From Tepidamorphaceae bacterium (lineage in GTDB: Bacteria; Pseudomonadota; Alphaproteobacteria; Rhizobiales; Tepidamorphaceae): a stretch of 64,000 nt of DNA. Below the pieces are notes generated by a model. That model searched no databases. It was given only the letters and a program-made list of their open reading frames with translations, and was not told where the DNA came from. The stretch covers positions 102,420 through 166,419 of the forward strand of contig JANQNT010000014.1 of NCBI GenBank assembly GCA_028279445.1, given 5' to 3'. The position numbers and the translations under genes are program-made. This document shows, piece after piece, positions 53,931 to 62,330 of this stretch (position 1 is the first letter of the stretch; each line of letters starts with the position of its first letter).

Positions 53931-55484
53931 ATGGCCGATGCCGCGAAAGTCACCGACCAGCCGCTGCTGGATGTCCCCGACGTCGTGTGGCAGCGCGCCT
54001 CGATGAAGCTCGATGGCGCACGCTGGGCCGCCGGCAAGCTGGCGGTTACCGGGCGTGCCGAGATCACGGGCATCGTCGATGCGGTCGCCGATGCCGGCCA
54101 CGCCCGCGCCCGCCATTACGCCGAAGCCGCTGTCAGCGAGACCGGTTACGGTGTCGTCGAGCACAAGGTCATCAAGAACGAGGCCTGCTCCAGGGGCGTC
54201 GTCGATCTGTATCGCGACGAGGATTTCGTCGCCCCGCGCATCGACGACGCGCGCAAGATCGTCGAGTTGCCGCGCCCCGCCGGCGTGGTGCTGGCGCTCA
54301 TCCCGGTGACCAACCCGGTCGCCACGGTGTTCTTCAAGACGCTGCTGGCGCTGATGACGCGCAATGCGGTGATCCTGTGTCCGCACCCCGCCGCGCGAAA
54401 GGTCTGTGCCGAGGCCGCCCACGCGCTGGCGGACGCAGCCCACAAGGCGGGCGCTCCGGAAAACGCCATCCAGGTCATCGAGGAGCCGACCATCCCGCTG
54501 ATCGAGAAGCTGATGGCCGACAGCCGCGTCGACCTGATCGTCGCCACCGGCGGTCCTTCCGTGGTCCGCGCCGCCTACCGCTCCGGCACGCCGGCACTCG
54601 GTGTCGGCCCGGGCAACGCGCCGGTGCTGGTGGACGACACCTGCGACCTCAAGGCGGCCGCCCGGCGCATCGTCGCCTCCAAGAGCTTCGACAACTCCAT
54701 TCTGTGCACCAACGAGTCGACGGTGCTCGCCTTCGCCGGCATCGCCGATCGCCTGCTCGACGAGATGAAGGTTGCGAAGGCCCACATCTGCACCCCCGAA
54801 CAGACGCAGAAGCTGCGCGATCTGCTGTTCACCGACGATGGCTTCAACACCGCCGTCATCGGCAAGGACGCCGACTGGATCGCCCGCGAGGCCGGCTTCA
54901 GCGCGCCCGGCGCGAAGATACTGGTGACGCCGGTCGATCTGGTGCAGCCGGAGGAAAGGCTCGTCCGCGAGAAGCTGTGTCCCGTGCTGGCCTTTGCCCG
55001 CGTTACCGGCATCGACCAGGGCATTTCGGCCGCCCGCTCGATGATGCGCCATACCGGCAAGGGCCACTCGGCGGCCATCCACTCAAGCGACGAGCGCAAC
55101 ATCATGGCTTTCTCGGCCGCCGTGCCGGCGCTGCGCGTGGCGGTCAATGCCGGCTGTTCGCTGGGTGCATCGGGTTTCGAGACCCATCTGGGCCCGTCGA
55201 TGACCATCGGCACGGGCTTTGCCGGCGGCTCCTCCATCGGCGACAACCTGACGCCGCATCACTTCGTCCAGTTCGCCCGCATTGCCTACAACAAGGAGGC
55301 GGATGTCGCCTTCGGCGCCTTCGAGGGGCTCGACCCCCACGACCTGCCGCGACTGGCTTCCATCGCGACCGCGCAGCCGCAACTTTCCCTGCTGGCCGGC
55401 GGCGGGGGCGCAGACAGCGACGCAGTGCGCCGCGAGTTGCGCAAGATCATCCTTGAGGAACTGAACGCCGTCCTGGCGGCCTGA
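53931..55484 (+). CDS. CoA-acylating aldehyde dehydrogenase with C-terminal encapsulation-like tail
   Basis: A 517-residue enzyme of the EutE/PduP/AdhE-N type that oxidises an aldehyde (probably propionaldehyde) to acyl-CoA with NAD. VVLALIPVTNPVATVFFKTL, IVATGGPSVVRAAYRSGTPA, GVGPGNAPVLVDDTCDL and the catalytic cysteine in FDNSILCTNES near residue 259 are all present. After the fold ends, a glycine-rich linker (LLAGGGGADS) leads to an amphipathic helix, DAVRRELRKIILEELNAVLA, at the extreme C-terminus; this has the look of a compartment encapsulation peptide. The preceding aminotransferase stop is 21 bases away. Confidence 0.92.
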   Translation: MADAAKVTDQPLLDVPDVVWQRASMKLDGARWAAGKLAVTGRAEITGIVDAVADAGHARARHYAEAAVSETGYGVVEHKVIKNEACSRGVVDLYRDEDFVAPRIDDARKIVELPRPAGVVLALIPVTNPVATVFFKTLLALMTRNAVILCPHPAARKVCAEAAHALADAAHKAGAPENAIQVIEEPTIPLIEKLMADSRVDLIVATGGPSVVRAAYRSGTPALGVGPGNAPVLVDDTCDLKAAARRIVASKSFDNSILCTNESTVLAFAGIADRLLDEMKVAKAHICTPEQTQKLRDLLFTDDGFNTAVIGKDADWIAREAGFSAPGAKILVTPVDLVQPEERLVREKLCPVLAFARVTGIDQGISAARSMMRHTGKGHSAAIHSSDERNIMAFSAAVPALRVAVNAGCSLGASGFETHLGPSMTIGTGFAGGSSIGDNLTPHHFVQFARIAYNKEADVAFGAFEGLDPHDLPRLASIATAQPQLSLLAGGGGADSDAVRRELRKIILEELNAVLAA

Positions 55485-55492
55485 GGCAAGAC

Positions 55493-56098
55493 ATGGCGAC
55501 GCTACGTTCGTTCATATTCATCGATCAGCTACAGGCGCAGACCATGTGCTACCTCGGCACGTGGATACGCGGCTCGCTGCCGCGCACCGGCATGGCCGCC
55601 CAGATCATCGAGGTCGCGCCGGGGCTCGATATCGAGCCGCTGACCGACTGCGCGCTGAAGGAATCCGAGGTGCAGGGCGGCATCCTGGTGGTGGAACGCC
55701 AGTTCGGCTACCTGGAGTTTCATTCGCGCTCCACCTCGGCGGTCAAGGCGGCGGCCGACGCGGTGCTCGCCACGCTGGAGGTGACGGCGGCCGATGCCAT
55801 GCGGCCGGAAATCCTCGCCTCCAAGATCGTCACCCGCATCGATCCGCTGCACGCCTTCCTGATCAACCGCAACAAGCTCGGATCGATGATCCTCGCCGGC
55901 GAGACGCTGTTCGTGCTGGAGACCCAGCCGGCGGCCTACGCCATCCTCGCCTGCAACGAAGCGGAGAAGGCGGCCAACATCAAGGTCGTCGACTACCGCA
56001 TGATCGGCGCCACCGGCCGGCTGTATCTGTCGGGAACCGAATCCGAGGTGCGCGCGGCGGCGAGCGCGGCCTGCGAGGCACTGGAGCTGGTGGCATGA
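55493..56098 (+). CDS. BMC-T (tandem-domain) microcompartment shell protein, first
   Basis: A 201-residue shell protein with two BMC folds in tandem. The halves are about residues 1-95 (AAQIIEVAPGLDIEPLTDCA, GGILVVERQFGYLEFHS) and 96-201 (LINRNKLGSMILAGETLFVL, ETQPAAYAILACNEAEKAAN). These form pseudo-hexameric trimers, often with a wide gated pore for larger metabolites. It is close in pattern to the second BMC-T at 57166 (VERQFG, LNRNRQASMILPGETLLICE). It begins 8 bases after the aldehyde dehydrogenase and overlaps the next gene by 4 bases. Confidence 0.9.
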   Translation: MATLRSFIFIDQLQAQTMCYLGTWIRGSLPRTGMAAQIIEVAPGLDIEPLTDCALKESEVQGGILVVERQFGYLEFHSRSTSAVKAAADAVLATLEVTAADAMRPEILASKIVTRIDPLHAFLINRNKLGSMILAGETLFVLETQPAAYAILACNEAEKAANIKVVDYRMIGATGRLYLSGTESEVRAAASAACEALELVA

Positions 56099-56556
56099 GC
56101 GAAGCTGATCTCAGGGCGATGGTCCGCGAGGTGCTGCGCGAGGCACTTGGCAAGCAGGCACGCTCCGGCGGCGCTGCTGCGTCACCGGCAGCATCGTCAA
56201 CGCCGTCGGCTCCGGAACAGGTGCGCATCGCCAATGACGCGGACCTGGTGGCCTTCGTGCGCCGCCTGGTCGCGTTGCTCGACGATCCGGCCACAGGCGC
56301 GGCCGTTCGTGCCGGCCGGCACCGCTTCACGCTTGCACCATCGAAATCGCCTGCGCCGCCCAGGCCAGCTTCCGCCTCGGGCGCCGCGCATGGCGCGAAC
56401 GGCGCGACGATCGAGTTGGATGGCACCGTCACCGAGGCCAAGATCAACAAATGCGCCGGCGCTGCGGCAATCATGCTGGCGCCGGACGCCGTCATCACCC
56501 CGCTGGGGCGCGACCGGGCCAGGGCGCTCGGCGTGAAAATCGAAAGGAGACGCTGA
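56095..56556 (+). CDS. Microcompartment-associated protein with N-terminal encapsulation-like helix
   Basis: A 153-residue protein of unknown function placed between two shell genes. It starts with an amphipathic helix (EADLRAMVREVLREALGKQA) followed by a long Ala/Ser/Pro linker, then a middle domain (ADLVAFVRRLVALLDDPATG), a second linker and a C-terminal domain TVTEAKINKCAGAAAIMLAP with VITPLGRDRARALGVKIERR. The last motif is common in short microcompartment-linked proteins. The unknown protein in the equivalent position of the mycobacterial RMM locus is the probable counterpart. Overlaps both neighbours (4 bases before, 1 base after). Confidence 0.75.
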   Translation: MSEADLRAMVREVLREALGKQARSGGAAASPAASSTPSAPEQVRIANDADLVAFVRRLVALLDDPATGAAVRAGRHRFTLAPSKSPAPPRPASASGAAHGANGATIELDGTVTEAKINKCAGAAAIMLAPDAVITPLGRDRARALGVKIERRR

Positions 56557-56822
56557 TGCTGTGCGCAACCGTTGCCGGCCGCATCTGGTCGACGAAACGT
56601 GTGCAGGAGGTGCCTGCCGGCTCGATCCTCGATGTGATCGTCGATGAGTCCTCAAGCCACCTGCTGGCCTTCGATCCGCTCGGCTGCGGCGAAGGCGAAC
56701 GTGTCATCGTGGCGACGGGTTCCGTCGCCGCGGCCTGGTTCCCGGGCAAGCCGCCCCCCATCGACGCGCTGATCATCGGCATTGTCGACGAGGCGGCCAG
56801 GCCCGCTGGAAAGTCGAAGTAG
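56556..56822 (+). CDS. BMC-P (EutN/CcmL-type) pentamer vertex protein
   Basis: An 88-residue shell vertex protein. [20 protein letters not shown] at the start, [20 protein letters not shown] and [20 protein letters not shown] match the EutN/CcmL/BMV fold, which forms pentamers that cap the corners of the compartment. The ATG overlaps the previous stop by one base (TGATG). The short length is normal. Confidence 0.93.
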   Translation: MLCATVAGRIWSTKRVQEVPAGSILDVIVDESSSHLLAFDPLGCGEGERVIVATGSVAAAWFPGKPPPIDALIIGIVDEAARPAGKSK

Positions 56823-56859
56823 ATCCACGATTGCGTATCACCCTGAAAGGAGGGCAGAC

Positions 56860-57144
56860 ATGTCGAGCAATGCCATCGGAATGATCGAGACCAAGGGCTA
56901 CGTCGCCGCGCTTGCCGGCGCCGACGCCATGGTCAAGGCGGCCAATGTGACGATCATCGGCCGGGAGGAAGTGGGCGACGGCCTCGTGGCGGTTGTCATC
57001 AACGGCGATGTTGGCGCGGTCAAGGCGGCGACGGAAGCGGGCTCCGAGGTTGCCGGCCAGGTTGGCCAGCTCGTCTCGGTGCACGTCATCCCGCGTCCCC
57101 ACGCCGACGTTTCCAAGCACTTCACGGCGCCGTCCGGCAAGTAA
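56860..57144 (+). CDS. BMC-H hexamer shell protein
   Basis: A 94-residue single-domain BMC protein. [40 protein letters not shown] and [17 protein letters not shown] are textbook BMC features; these proteins tile the facets as hexamers. An excellent ribosome site (AAAGGAGG) lies 7 bases before the ATG at 56860, consistent with being the most abundant shell component. Confidence 0.96.
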   Translation: MSSNAIGMIETKGYVAALAGADAMVKAANVTIIGREEVGDGLVAVVINGDVGAVKAATEAGSEVAGQVGQLVSVHVIPRPHADVSKHFTAPSGK

Positions 57145-57165
57145 CCGCTCGCGGGAGAAGCTAAC

Positions 57166-57843
57166 GTGGCAACGCGAGCAGCAAAGCCGGCCGCCAAGGC
57201 GGCTGGCGCCGGGCGTGGCGAGTTGCGGGTCTATCTGACGGTCGAGGACCTGCAGCCGCAATTCGCCGCCTATATGGGCACGCCGACCCGCGCCCGCGGC
57301 TATCCCCCGCTTGCCGGCCAGCACGCGCTGATCATGGAGGTCGCGCCGGCGCTGATGATCGAGCGCGTCATCGACATCGCGCTGAAGGAAGACCCCGACC
57401 TGGAGCCCGGCATCCTGTTCGTCGAGCGCCAGTTCGGCATTCTCGAACTGCACGATGACGACGCTGAGAAGCTCCTGTCCGTGGGCCGCGCCATCCTCAA
57501 GGGCATCGGCCTCAGGGAAGGCGATCAGCTCAAGCCCAGGGTGCTCTACTCCGACGTCATCGAGGACATCGCCGATCAGCATGCGGTGATCCTCAACCGC
57601 AACCGCCAGGCATCGATGATCCTGCCCGGCGAAACGCTGCTGATCTGCGAGATGGTGCCGGCGCTTTACGCCACCATCGCCGCCAACGAGGCGGAGAAGG
57701 CCGCACCCGGTCTGACGCTCAACGACGCCCAGATCATCGGCGCGGCGGGACGCATCTTCCTGTCCGGCAGCACCGCTGACGTGCGTGTCGCACAGGAGCG
57801 CATCGAGACGGTGCTGAACGCGATCGGCGGCCGCGACGCGTAA
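57166..57843 (+). CDS. BMC-T (tandem-domain) microcompartment shell protein, second
   Basis: A 225-residue tandem-BMC shell protein. A basic, alanine-rich N-terminal tail of about 20 residues (ATRAAKPAAKAAGAGRGELR) precedes the two halves (LIMEVAPALMIERVIDIALK, ILFVERQFGILELHD; HAVILNRNRQASMILPGETL, EMVPALYATIAANEAEKAAP). GTG start at 57166. Two BMC-T types, one BMC-H and one BMC-P make the same four-part shell set reported for the mycobacterial RMM compartment. Confidence 0.91.
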   Translation: MATRAAKPAAKAAGAGRGELRVYLTVEDLQPQFAAYMGTPTRARGYPPLAGQHALIMEVAPALMIERVIDIALKEDPDLEPGILFVERQFGILELHDDDAEKLLSVGRAILKGIGLREGDQLKPRVLYSDVIEDIADQHAVILNRNRQASMILPGETLLICEMVPALYATIAANEAEKAAPGLTLNDAQIIGAAGRIFLSGSTADVRVAQERIETVLNAIGGRDA

Positions 57844-57946
57844 CCCTGTCGCGCTGGCGGTGTCAATTCGCACCTGCCTGTTGTCAAGTCGCCATCAGGG
57901 CTGACAGATAGCCTTCGATGGCTGATTGATGGCGGGGAGGAGCAAG

Positions 57947-58972
57947 ATGGCCGTGCAACTGGAAATCAGTGAATTCGATTCCCTGCCGCATGAGCGGCAA
58001 CTGGCGATCCTGGCCGAGGTGAGCCGGTCCGCCCTTGCAAGCTACGCGCTTCCCGCCGGCTGCTCGGTCGATCTCATCAACCTGTCGGAAAACGCCACCT
58101 ACAAGGTCGAGGCGCCCGACGGCACGTGCTGGGCGCTGCGCGTGCACCGCGACGGCTACCATTCCGATACCGCGATCGCATCCGAACTCTCCTGGCTGAT
58201 CGACCTCAGGCAGCAGAACGTGGTGACGACACCCGTCCCGGTGCCCGGCCTAGACGGGGAGTTCATGCAGAAGGTTGGCCATGATGCCCTGCCGCGCGCG
58301 CGCAACGTGGTGCTGTATGAGTGGGAAAGCGGCGTCGAGCCCGGTGTCGACGAGGACCTGCGCAAGCCTTTCGAGATGCTGGGCGAGATCACAGCGCGGA
58401 TGCATCGCCACGTACGCTCATGGCAGCAGCCGCAGTGGTTCGAGCGCCTGACATGGGACTTCGAGACCAGCCTCGGCGAGCGGCCGCATTGGGGCCGCTG
58501 GCGCGACGGCATGGGCATGGATGATGCCAAGCAGGCGCTGTTCGGCGAGACCGTCGATCTGATCGGCCGCCGCCTGGAGACCTACGGCAAGGGCGAGGAC
58601 CGCTTCGGCCTCATCCATTGCGACTTGCGGCTGGCCAATCTGCTGGTCGACGGCACCCAGGTGAAGGTCATCGATTTCGACGACTGCGGCTTTTCCTGGT
58701 TCATGTACGACGCGGCGACGCCGGTCTCCTTCTACGAACACCTGCCGGAGGTGCCCGACCTGATCGATCACTGGCTGGCCGGCTACCGCAGGATCATCGA
58801 CCTGCCGCAGGCCGACGAGGACGAGATTCCGACCTTCGTCATGCTGCGCCGGCTGTTGCTGGTCGCCTGGATCGGCAGCCATTCGGAAACCGAGCTGGCC
58901 CAGTCCATGGGTGTGGAATACACCGCCCAGACCGTCGATCTGTGCCGCACCTACATGACCCGGTTCGGCTAG
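57947..58972 (+). CDS. APH-family kinase, aminoalcohol (1-amino-2-propanol) kinase candidate
   Basis: A 341-residue phosphotransferase of the APH/choline-kinase fold. The nucleotide-binding NLSENATYKVEAPDGTCWAL is followed by the Brenner motif FGLIHCDLRLANLLVD (about residue 222) and the metal-binding VKVIDFDDCGFSWFMYD. Kinases of this type in RMM/AAU loci phosphorylate 1-amino-2-propanol. ATG at 57947 with the strong site GGGGAGGAGC upstream is preferred over ATG 57929. It lies 103 bases after the last shell gene and ends the compartment operon; its stop codon forms the first bases of the structured repeat at 58972. Confidence 0.88.
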   Translation: MAVQLEISEFDSLPHERQLAILAEVSRSALASYALPAGCSVDLINLSENATYKVEAPDGTCWALRVHRDGYHSDTAIASELSWLIDLRQQNVVTTPVPVPGLDGEFMQKVGHDALPRARNVVLYEWESGVEPGVDEDLRKPFEMLGEITARMHRHVRSWQQPQWFERLTWDFETSLGERPHWGRWRDGMGMDDAKQALFGETVDLIGRRLETYGKGEDRFGLIHCDLRLANLLVDGTQVKVIDFDDCGFSWFMYDAATPVSFYEHLPEVPDLIDHWLAGYRRIIDLPQADEDEIPTFVMLRRLLLVAWIGSHSETELAQSMGVEYTAQTVDLCRTYMTRFG

Positions 58973-59073
58973 ATCATCCTGTGATTTGATTGATCCAATC
59001 AAATCACAGAAAGATGATCGATTCTAATAAGTTAAAGCAACTTGTCTGCGCCGGTCCCGGCGCAGGTTGCTCC
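58972..59073. repeat. Structured intergenic repeat, copy 2, with second hairpin
   Basis: GATCATC, stem CTGTGATTTGATT (58979-58991) pairing with 58997-59009, GATGATCGATTCTAATAAG, TTAAAGCAACTTGTCTGCGC. It then forms a second hairpin, AGCAAC-(4)-CTGCGCCGG against CCGGCGCAG-GTTGCT (about 59035-59070). It lies between the convergent kinase and SDR genes and could act as their terminator. Confidence 0.85.
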
Positions 59074-59084
59074 AGGGTCCGCAC

Positions 59085-59858
59085 TCAATAAATCGCCTCG
59101 CCGCCATCCAGCACCAGCGCGTGGCCGGTCATGAAGGCGGAGCGGTCGGAGGCCAGGTAGAGGATGGATTCAGCCACCTCTTCGGCGCTCGCCCAGCGTC
59201 CGAGCGGAATCTTCTCCTTCACGTAAGCCTCGATCGCCTCGCGCCCGCCCATCTGCGCGATGAACGGTTCGTTGAACGGCGTATCGACCCACCCCGGACA
59301 CAGCGCGTTCACCCGCACATTGTGCTTGCCGTAATCCACCGCGATCTGCCGCACCATGGCAATCACCGCGTGCTTGCTTGTCGTGTAGGCGATCATCTCG
59401 TGGTCGTAGAAGACGCCGGAATTCGACGAGGTGACGATGATCGAGCCGCCGCCCTGTGCGCGCATGTGCGGCATCGCCAGGCGCGCCGCCATGAAGTGGG
59501 CGCGCACGTTGAGCTGCCAGGAGGCGTCCATCCCGCCGGACTCCACCTGTTCCAGCGTGCCGGCGACCTGGATGCCGGCATGGCTGTGCAGGACGTCGAG
59601 GCGGCCATGGCGTTCGGCGGTTCCCGCGATCAGCGCTGTCAGTGCCGGTTCGTCGCGTACATCCGTGGGGCAGGCTTCCGCCCGGCCGCCCTTCGATGCG
59701 ATCAGTTCGACCGTTTCGGTGCTGCGGTCGGCCGACAGGTCGGCGACGACGACATGCGCGCCTTCGTTTGCCAGGGCGATCGCACCGGCCTGGCCGATGC
59801 CCGATCCCGCGCCCGTCACGATGGCCACGCGGCCTTCAAGAATACCGTCCCCGCTCAC
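59085..59858 (-). CDS. SDR-family oxidoreductase
   Basis: A 257-residue classical SDR with VAIVTGAGSGIGQAGAIALA, VVVADLSADR (Asp favours NAD), HSHAGIQVAG in place of NNAG, serine in IIVTSSNSGVFYDHEMIAYT followed by T-T-S-K (Tyr-x-x-x-Lys), and the terminal SAFMTGHALVLDGGEAIY. GTG at 59858 with AAGGAGAAAGAC upstream is the best start. Convergent with the compartment operon; it might oxidise or reduce a C3 alcohol or ketone of the same pathway, but this is only positional inference. Confidence 0.87.
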   Translation of the reverse strand: MSGDGILEGRVAIVTGAGSGIGQAGAIALANEGAHVVVADLSADRSTETVELIASKGGRAEACPTDVRDEPALTALIAGTAERHGRLDVLHSHAGIQVAGTLEQVESGGMDASWQLNVRAHFMAARLAMPHMRAQGGGSIIVTSSNSGVFYDHEMIAYTTSKHAVIAMVRQIAVDYGKHNVRVNALCPGWVDTPFNEPFIAQMGGREAIEAYVKEKIPLGRWASAEEVAESILYLASDRSAFMTGHALVLDGGEAIY

Positions 59859-59993
59859 GTCTTTCTCCTTGTCTGAGCACGAGTCTCCGCGCCACAGATA
59901 AGCAGACAAACGAGGGCACAGCCACACATCGCACAACGCGATTGGTGCGCCCGCCCGGCCTATTGGTCGGTCATTGTGAACCCGGGATCGGCG

Positions 59994-60437
59994 TCAGCGC
60001 AGGTGGATGGCCATTCCGCTGAGGTCGAGATTGGCGATCAGTCCGATCTGGTGACCCGTGAGATGCAGGATGACGCCGTTGGAATTGCGCATCTTGATGC
60101 TGCGCACGCCGCCCGCCGCGGCGGCGCCGCCACCGACCGCAGCATAGACGCCCTCTATGTCGGTGGCGCTATACACGTTCTCAGCCGTACCGACGAACTC
60201 GGTCACCGAGCCGCCGAAGACCAGTCCCGCGCTGATGCCGCCGACGGTGAAGCCATAGGTCCGGCCGTTGAGGCTGAGCGTGCCGCTGCCGCCCTGCCCG
60301 CCGAACCACCAGCCACCCTTGATGACCTTGATGCGCACGCTGCCGGTCGCGGCAAGCGATGGCCTGGCAAAGAGCGTCGAGAACAGCGCGCCGGTTGCGA
60401 CGGCGCCGAGGCGGCGCCTGGTCAGAAATCTGGTCAT
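59994..60437 (-). CDS. Tat-exported small glycine-rich protein, unknown function
   Basis: A 147-residue protein. Start ATG at 60437 with GGGGAG upstream; the twin-arginine leader is MTRFLTRRRLGAVATGALFS. The mature part is a beta-rich, Gly-rich sequence (GGWWFGGQGGSGTLSLNGRT, YGFTVGGISAGLVFGGSVTE) ending GVILHLTGHQIGLIANLDLS. I have seen this type of short envelope protein in proteobacteria but cannot assign a family name with confidence. No enzymatic motif. Between the SDR and the ureohydrolase, all on the minus strand. Confidence 0.7.
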   Translation of the reverse strand: MTRFLTRRRLGAVATGALFSTLFARPSLAATGSVRIKVIKGGWWFGGQGGSGTLSLNGRTYGFTVGGISAGLVFGGSVTEFVGTAENVYSATDIEGVYAAVGGGAAAAGGVRSIKMRNSNGVILHLTGHQIGLIANLDLSGMAIHLR

Positions 60438-60556
60438 GGAACTCCCCACTGTTCGGCCGGCCGAAAATCAAACATTGCCGCACAACCCGGCACGATTCGC
60501 ATCAATACGCACGAGCAGGGCGAAAACAGGGCAGCCAGGCGCGAAGCGTGCGCCGG

Positions 60557-61519
60557 TCATGCATCGTCGGCCGACACCATCATGCACAACAGTTCGAACA
60601 TGATGGAGACGCCGAGCCAGGCGGTCGCGCCCGTCGGATCGAAGGGCGGCGAAACCTCCACCATGTCGGCGCCGGCGATATCGAGGCCCGCCAGCGCGCG
60701 CACCACTTCCAGCGCCTCGAAGGAGTTCGGGCCGCCCACCTCCGGCGTGCCGGTGCCGGGCGCGAAGGCCGGATCGACGAAATCGATGTCGTAGGAGACG
60801 TAGGTCGGCCGGTCGCCGACGATCTGGCGCGCTTCCGCCATCACGTCATCGATGCCGCGGGCGAAGAACTCCTCGATGGGAACGACCCGCACGCCGACGC
60901 TGTCGGCGAAGTCGCGGTCCTCGCGGTCGTAGGTGGTGCCGCGAATGCCGATCTGCACGACGCGTGTGGGGTCGAGCAGTCCTTCCTCGATCGCCCGGCG
61001 GAACGGGGTGCCGTGGGTGTACATGCAGCCATCGAAGTAGCTGTGAAACAGGTCAGTATGGCTGTCGAAATGGATCATGCCGAGCGGTCCGTCGGCTGCC
61101 AGTGCGCGCAGGATCGGCAGCGAGCACAGGTGGTCGCCGCCAGCCGTCAGCGGCCGCACGCTGGCCCTGCGGACGCGGCTGTAGAAGTCCGTGAAGCGCG
61201 TCAGGCTGTCCATCACATCGGCGGGGTTGGGGCCGACATCGCCAAGATCGGCGCAATTGGCCCGCTCGAACGGGCGCACGCCCGTGGCGCCGTTCTGCGC
61301 GCGGATCATGGTGGAGAGATCGCGCAATTGGCGCGGCGCATGGCGCGGCCCGGGCCGGTTGGTCGTGCCACTGTCCCAGGGCGCGCCGATCAGGCCGATA
61401 TCGACCTCGCCGATACGCGGATCGTCCGGCGACACATGCGGCAGGCGCATGAACGTGGCTACGCCGGCAAAGCGCGGCAGATCCATGCCCGACACCGGCT
61501 GATAGAAGGCATTGCTCAT
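60557..61519 (-). CDS. Agmatinase/guanidino-acid ureohydrolase family enzyme
   Basis: A 320-residue manganese-dependent ureohydrolase. Metal-binding motifs are GGDH (RPLTAGGDHLCSLPIL), HFDSHTDLF (D-S-H-T-D where most have D-A-H-T-D) and SYDIDFVDPAFAPGTGTPE. The family hydrolyses agmatine, guanidinobutyrate or guanidinopropionate to urea plus the amine. The N-terminal half has TFMRLPHVSPDDPRIGEVDI, more like the guanidino-acid hydrolases than strict SpeB. An amine-producing step fits the amine-rich neighbourhood. No urease is in the window. Confidence 0.9.
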   Translation of the reverse strand: MSNAFYQPVSGMDLPRFAGVATFMRLPHVSPDDPRIGEVDIGLIGAPWDSGTTNRPGPRHAPRQLRDLSTMIRAQNGATGVRPFERANCADLGDVGPNPADVMDSLTRFTDFYSRVRRASVRPLTAGGDHLCSLPILRALAADGPLGMIHFDSHTDLFHSYFDGCMYTHGTPFRRAIEEGLLDPTRVVQIGIRGTTYDREDRDFADSVGVRVVPIEEFFARGIDDVMAEARQIVGDRPTYVSYDIDFVDPAFAPGTGTPEVGGPNSFEALEVVRALAGLDIAGADMVEVSPPFDPTGATAWLGVSIMFELLCMMVSADDA

Positions 61520-61704
61520 TGGGGAGACTCGTTTCCAGGAGAGCGTCGCCTGCCACTATGGCGAAAGCGGTCCGCCGGGTCACCCTGGAAAGGTCATCGA
61601 TGCGGCTCCGGCATCCCGCCCTCCTGGTCGGGCCCACCAGCCGAGCAGGATGGGGTCCACCACGGCAAACCCCATCCGCGTTGCCTTGCAGCGGTGCTTG
61701 CCGC

Positions 61705-62151
61705 CTACTCCACCGTCACGGTGATCTGTTCCGACAAGACCGGTGGGTTATGCGGCACATGGTTGTGGTCGGCGAGCAGCAATTGCAGCGTATGCGTGCC
61801 GGCCGGCAGCTCGAGCGTGACCTCGGTCTGGCCGCCGCCAAAGTGCCTGTGGTTGTCGTCGGCGGGCAGCGGGTCATCCATGTTGATTGTCGACCCATCG
61901 AGATTGATCAGCAGGTGATGGTGGCCGGTGCCATCCTTCTCGACGCCCGCCGGCGCGATGCCCATGCCCTTCAGGCCAAACACGATGGTGACCGGGTTGG
62001 AGACGGTATCGCCATCGCTGATGTTGACGATGTAGGCCATGGCGCCGTCCGGCGATGGCGTGCGATGGCCGTCCGACATGGCCGGGGCGGCGAGCAGGGC
62101 AAGTGCGAGGGCCGGGGCGGCGAGCGCACCGGCGCGAATGAAACGTCTCAT
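61705..62151 (-). CDS. DUF4399 domain periplasmic protein
   Basis: A 148-residue exported protein. Signal peptide RRFIRAGALAAPALALALLA, then the DUF4399 body: YIVNISDGDTVSNPVTIVFG, LKGMGIAPAGVEKDGTGHHH and FGGGQTEVTLELPAGTHTLQ. Two histidine clusters (GTGHHHLLIN, DDNHRHFGGG, LADHNHVPHNP) suggest metal binding, and the sequence type is typical for the family; biological role unknown. Start ATG at 62151 gives the best signal peptide; ATG 62157 is two codons earlier. The gap of 186 bases to the ureohydrolase has no other feature. Confidence 0.85.
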   Translation of the reverse strand: MRRFIRAGALAAPALALALLAAPAMSDGHRTPSPDGAMAYIVNISDGDTVSNPVTIVFGLKGMGIAPAGVEKDGTGHHHLLINLDGSTINMDDPLPADDNHRHFGGGQTEVTLELPAGTHTLQLLLADHNHVPHNPPVLSEQITVTVE

Positions 62152-62330
62152 GTGCAAGATCCTCCCGTTTTCGTCGCAGGACCAGGCACGCAGGTGCGTG
62201 CCCGCACTGCGACTGCCGAGCCGGTCTTTGTTGCCGGCTTCCCGACAGTCTACGGCAAAATCGCGCGAATGGATGAACCCATGCAGCGCCGGCGGTCGGG
62301 GAAGGGGAATCGATTGCGGTCGATGCTGTG

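Noticed and set aside
58986..59002. Second FNR-type box (TTGAT...ATCAA)
   Set aside because: The spacing is wrong and the bases are part of the self-pairing stem of the structured repeat between convergent genes.
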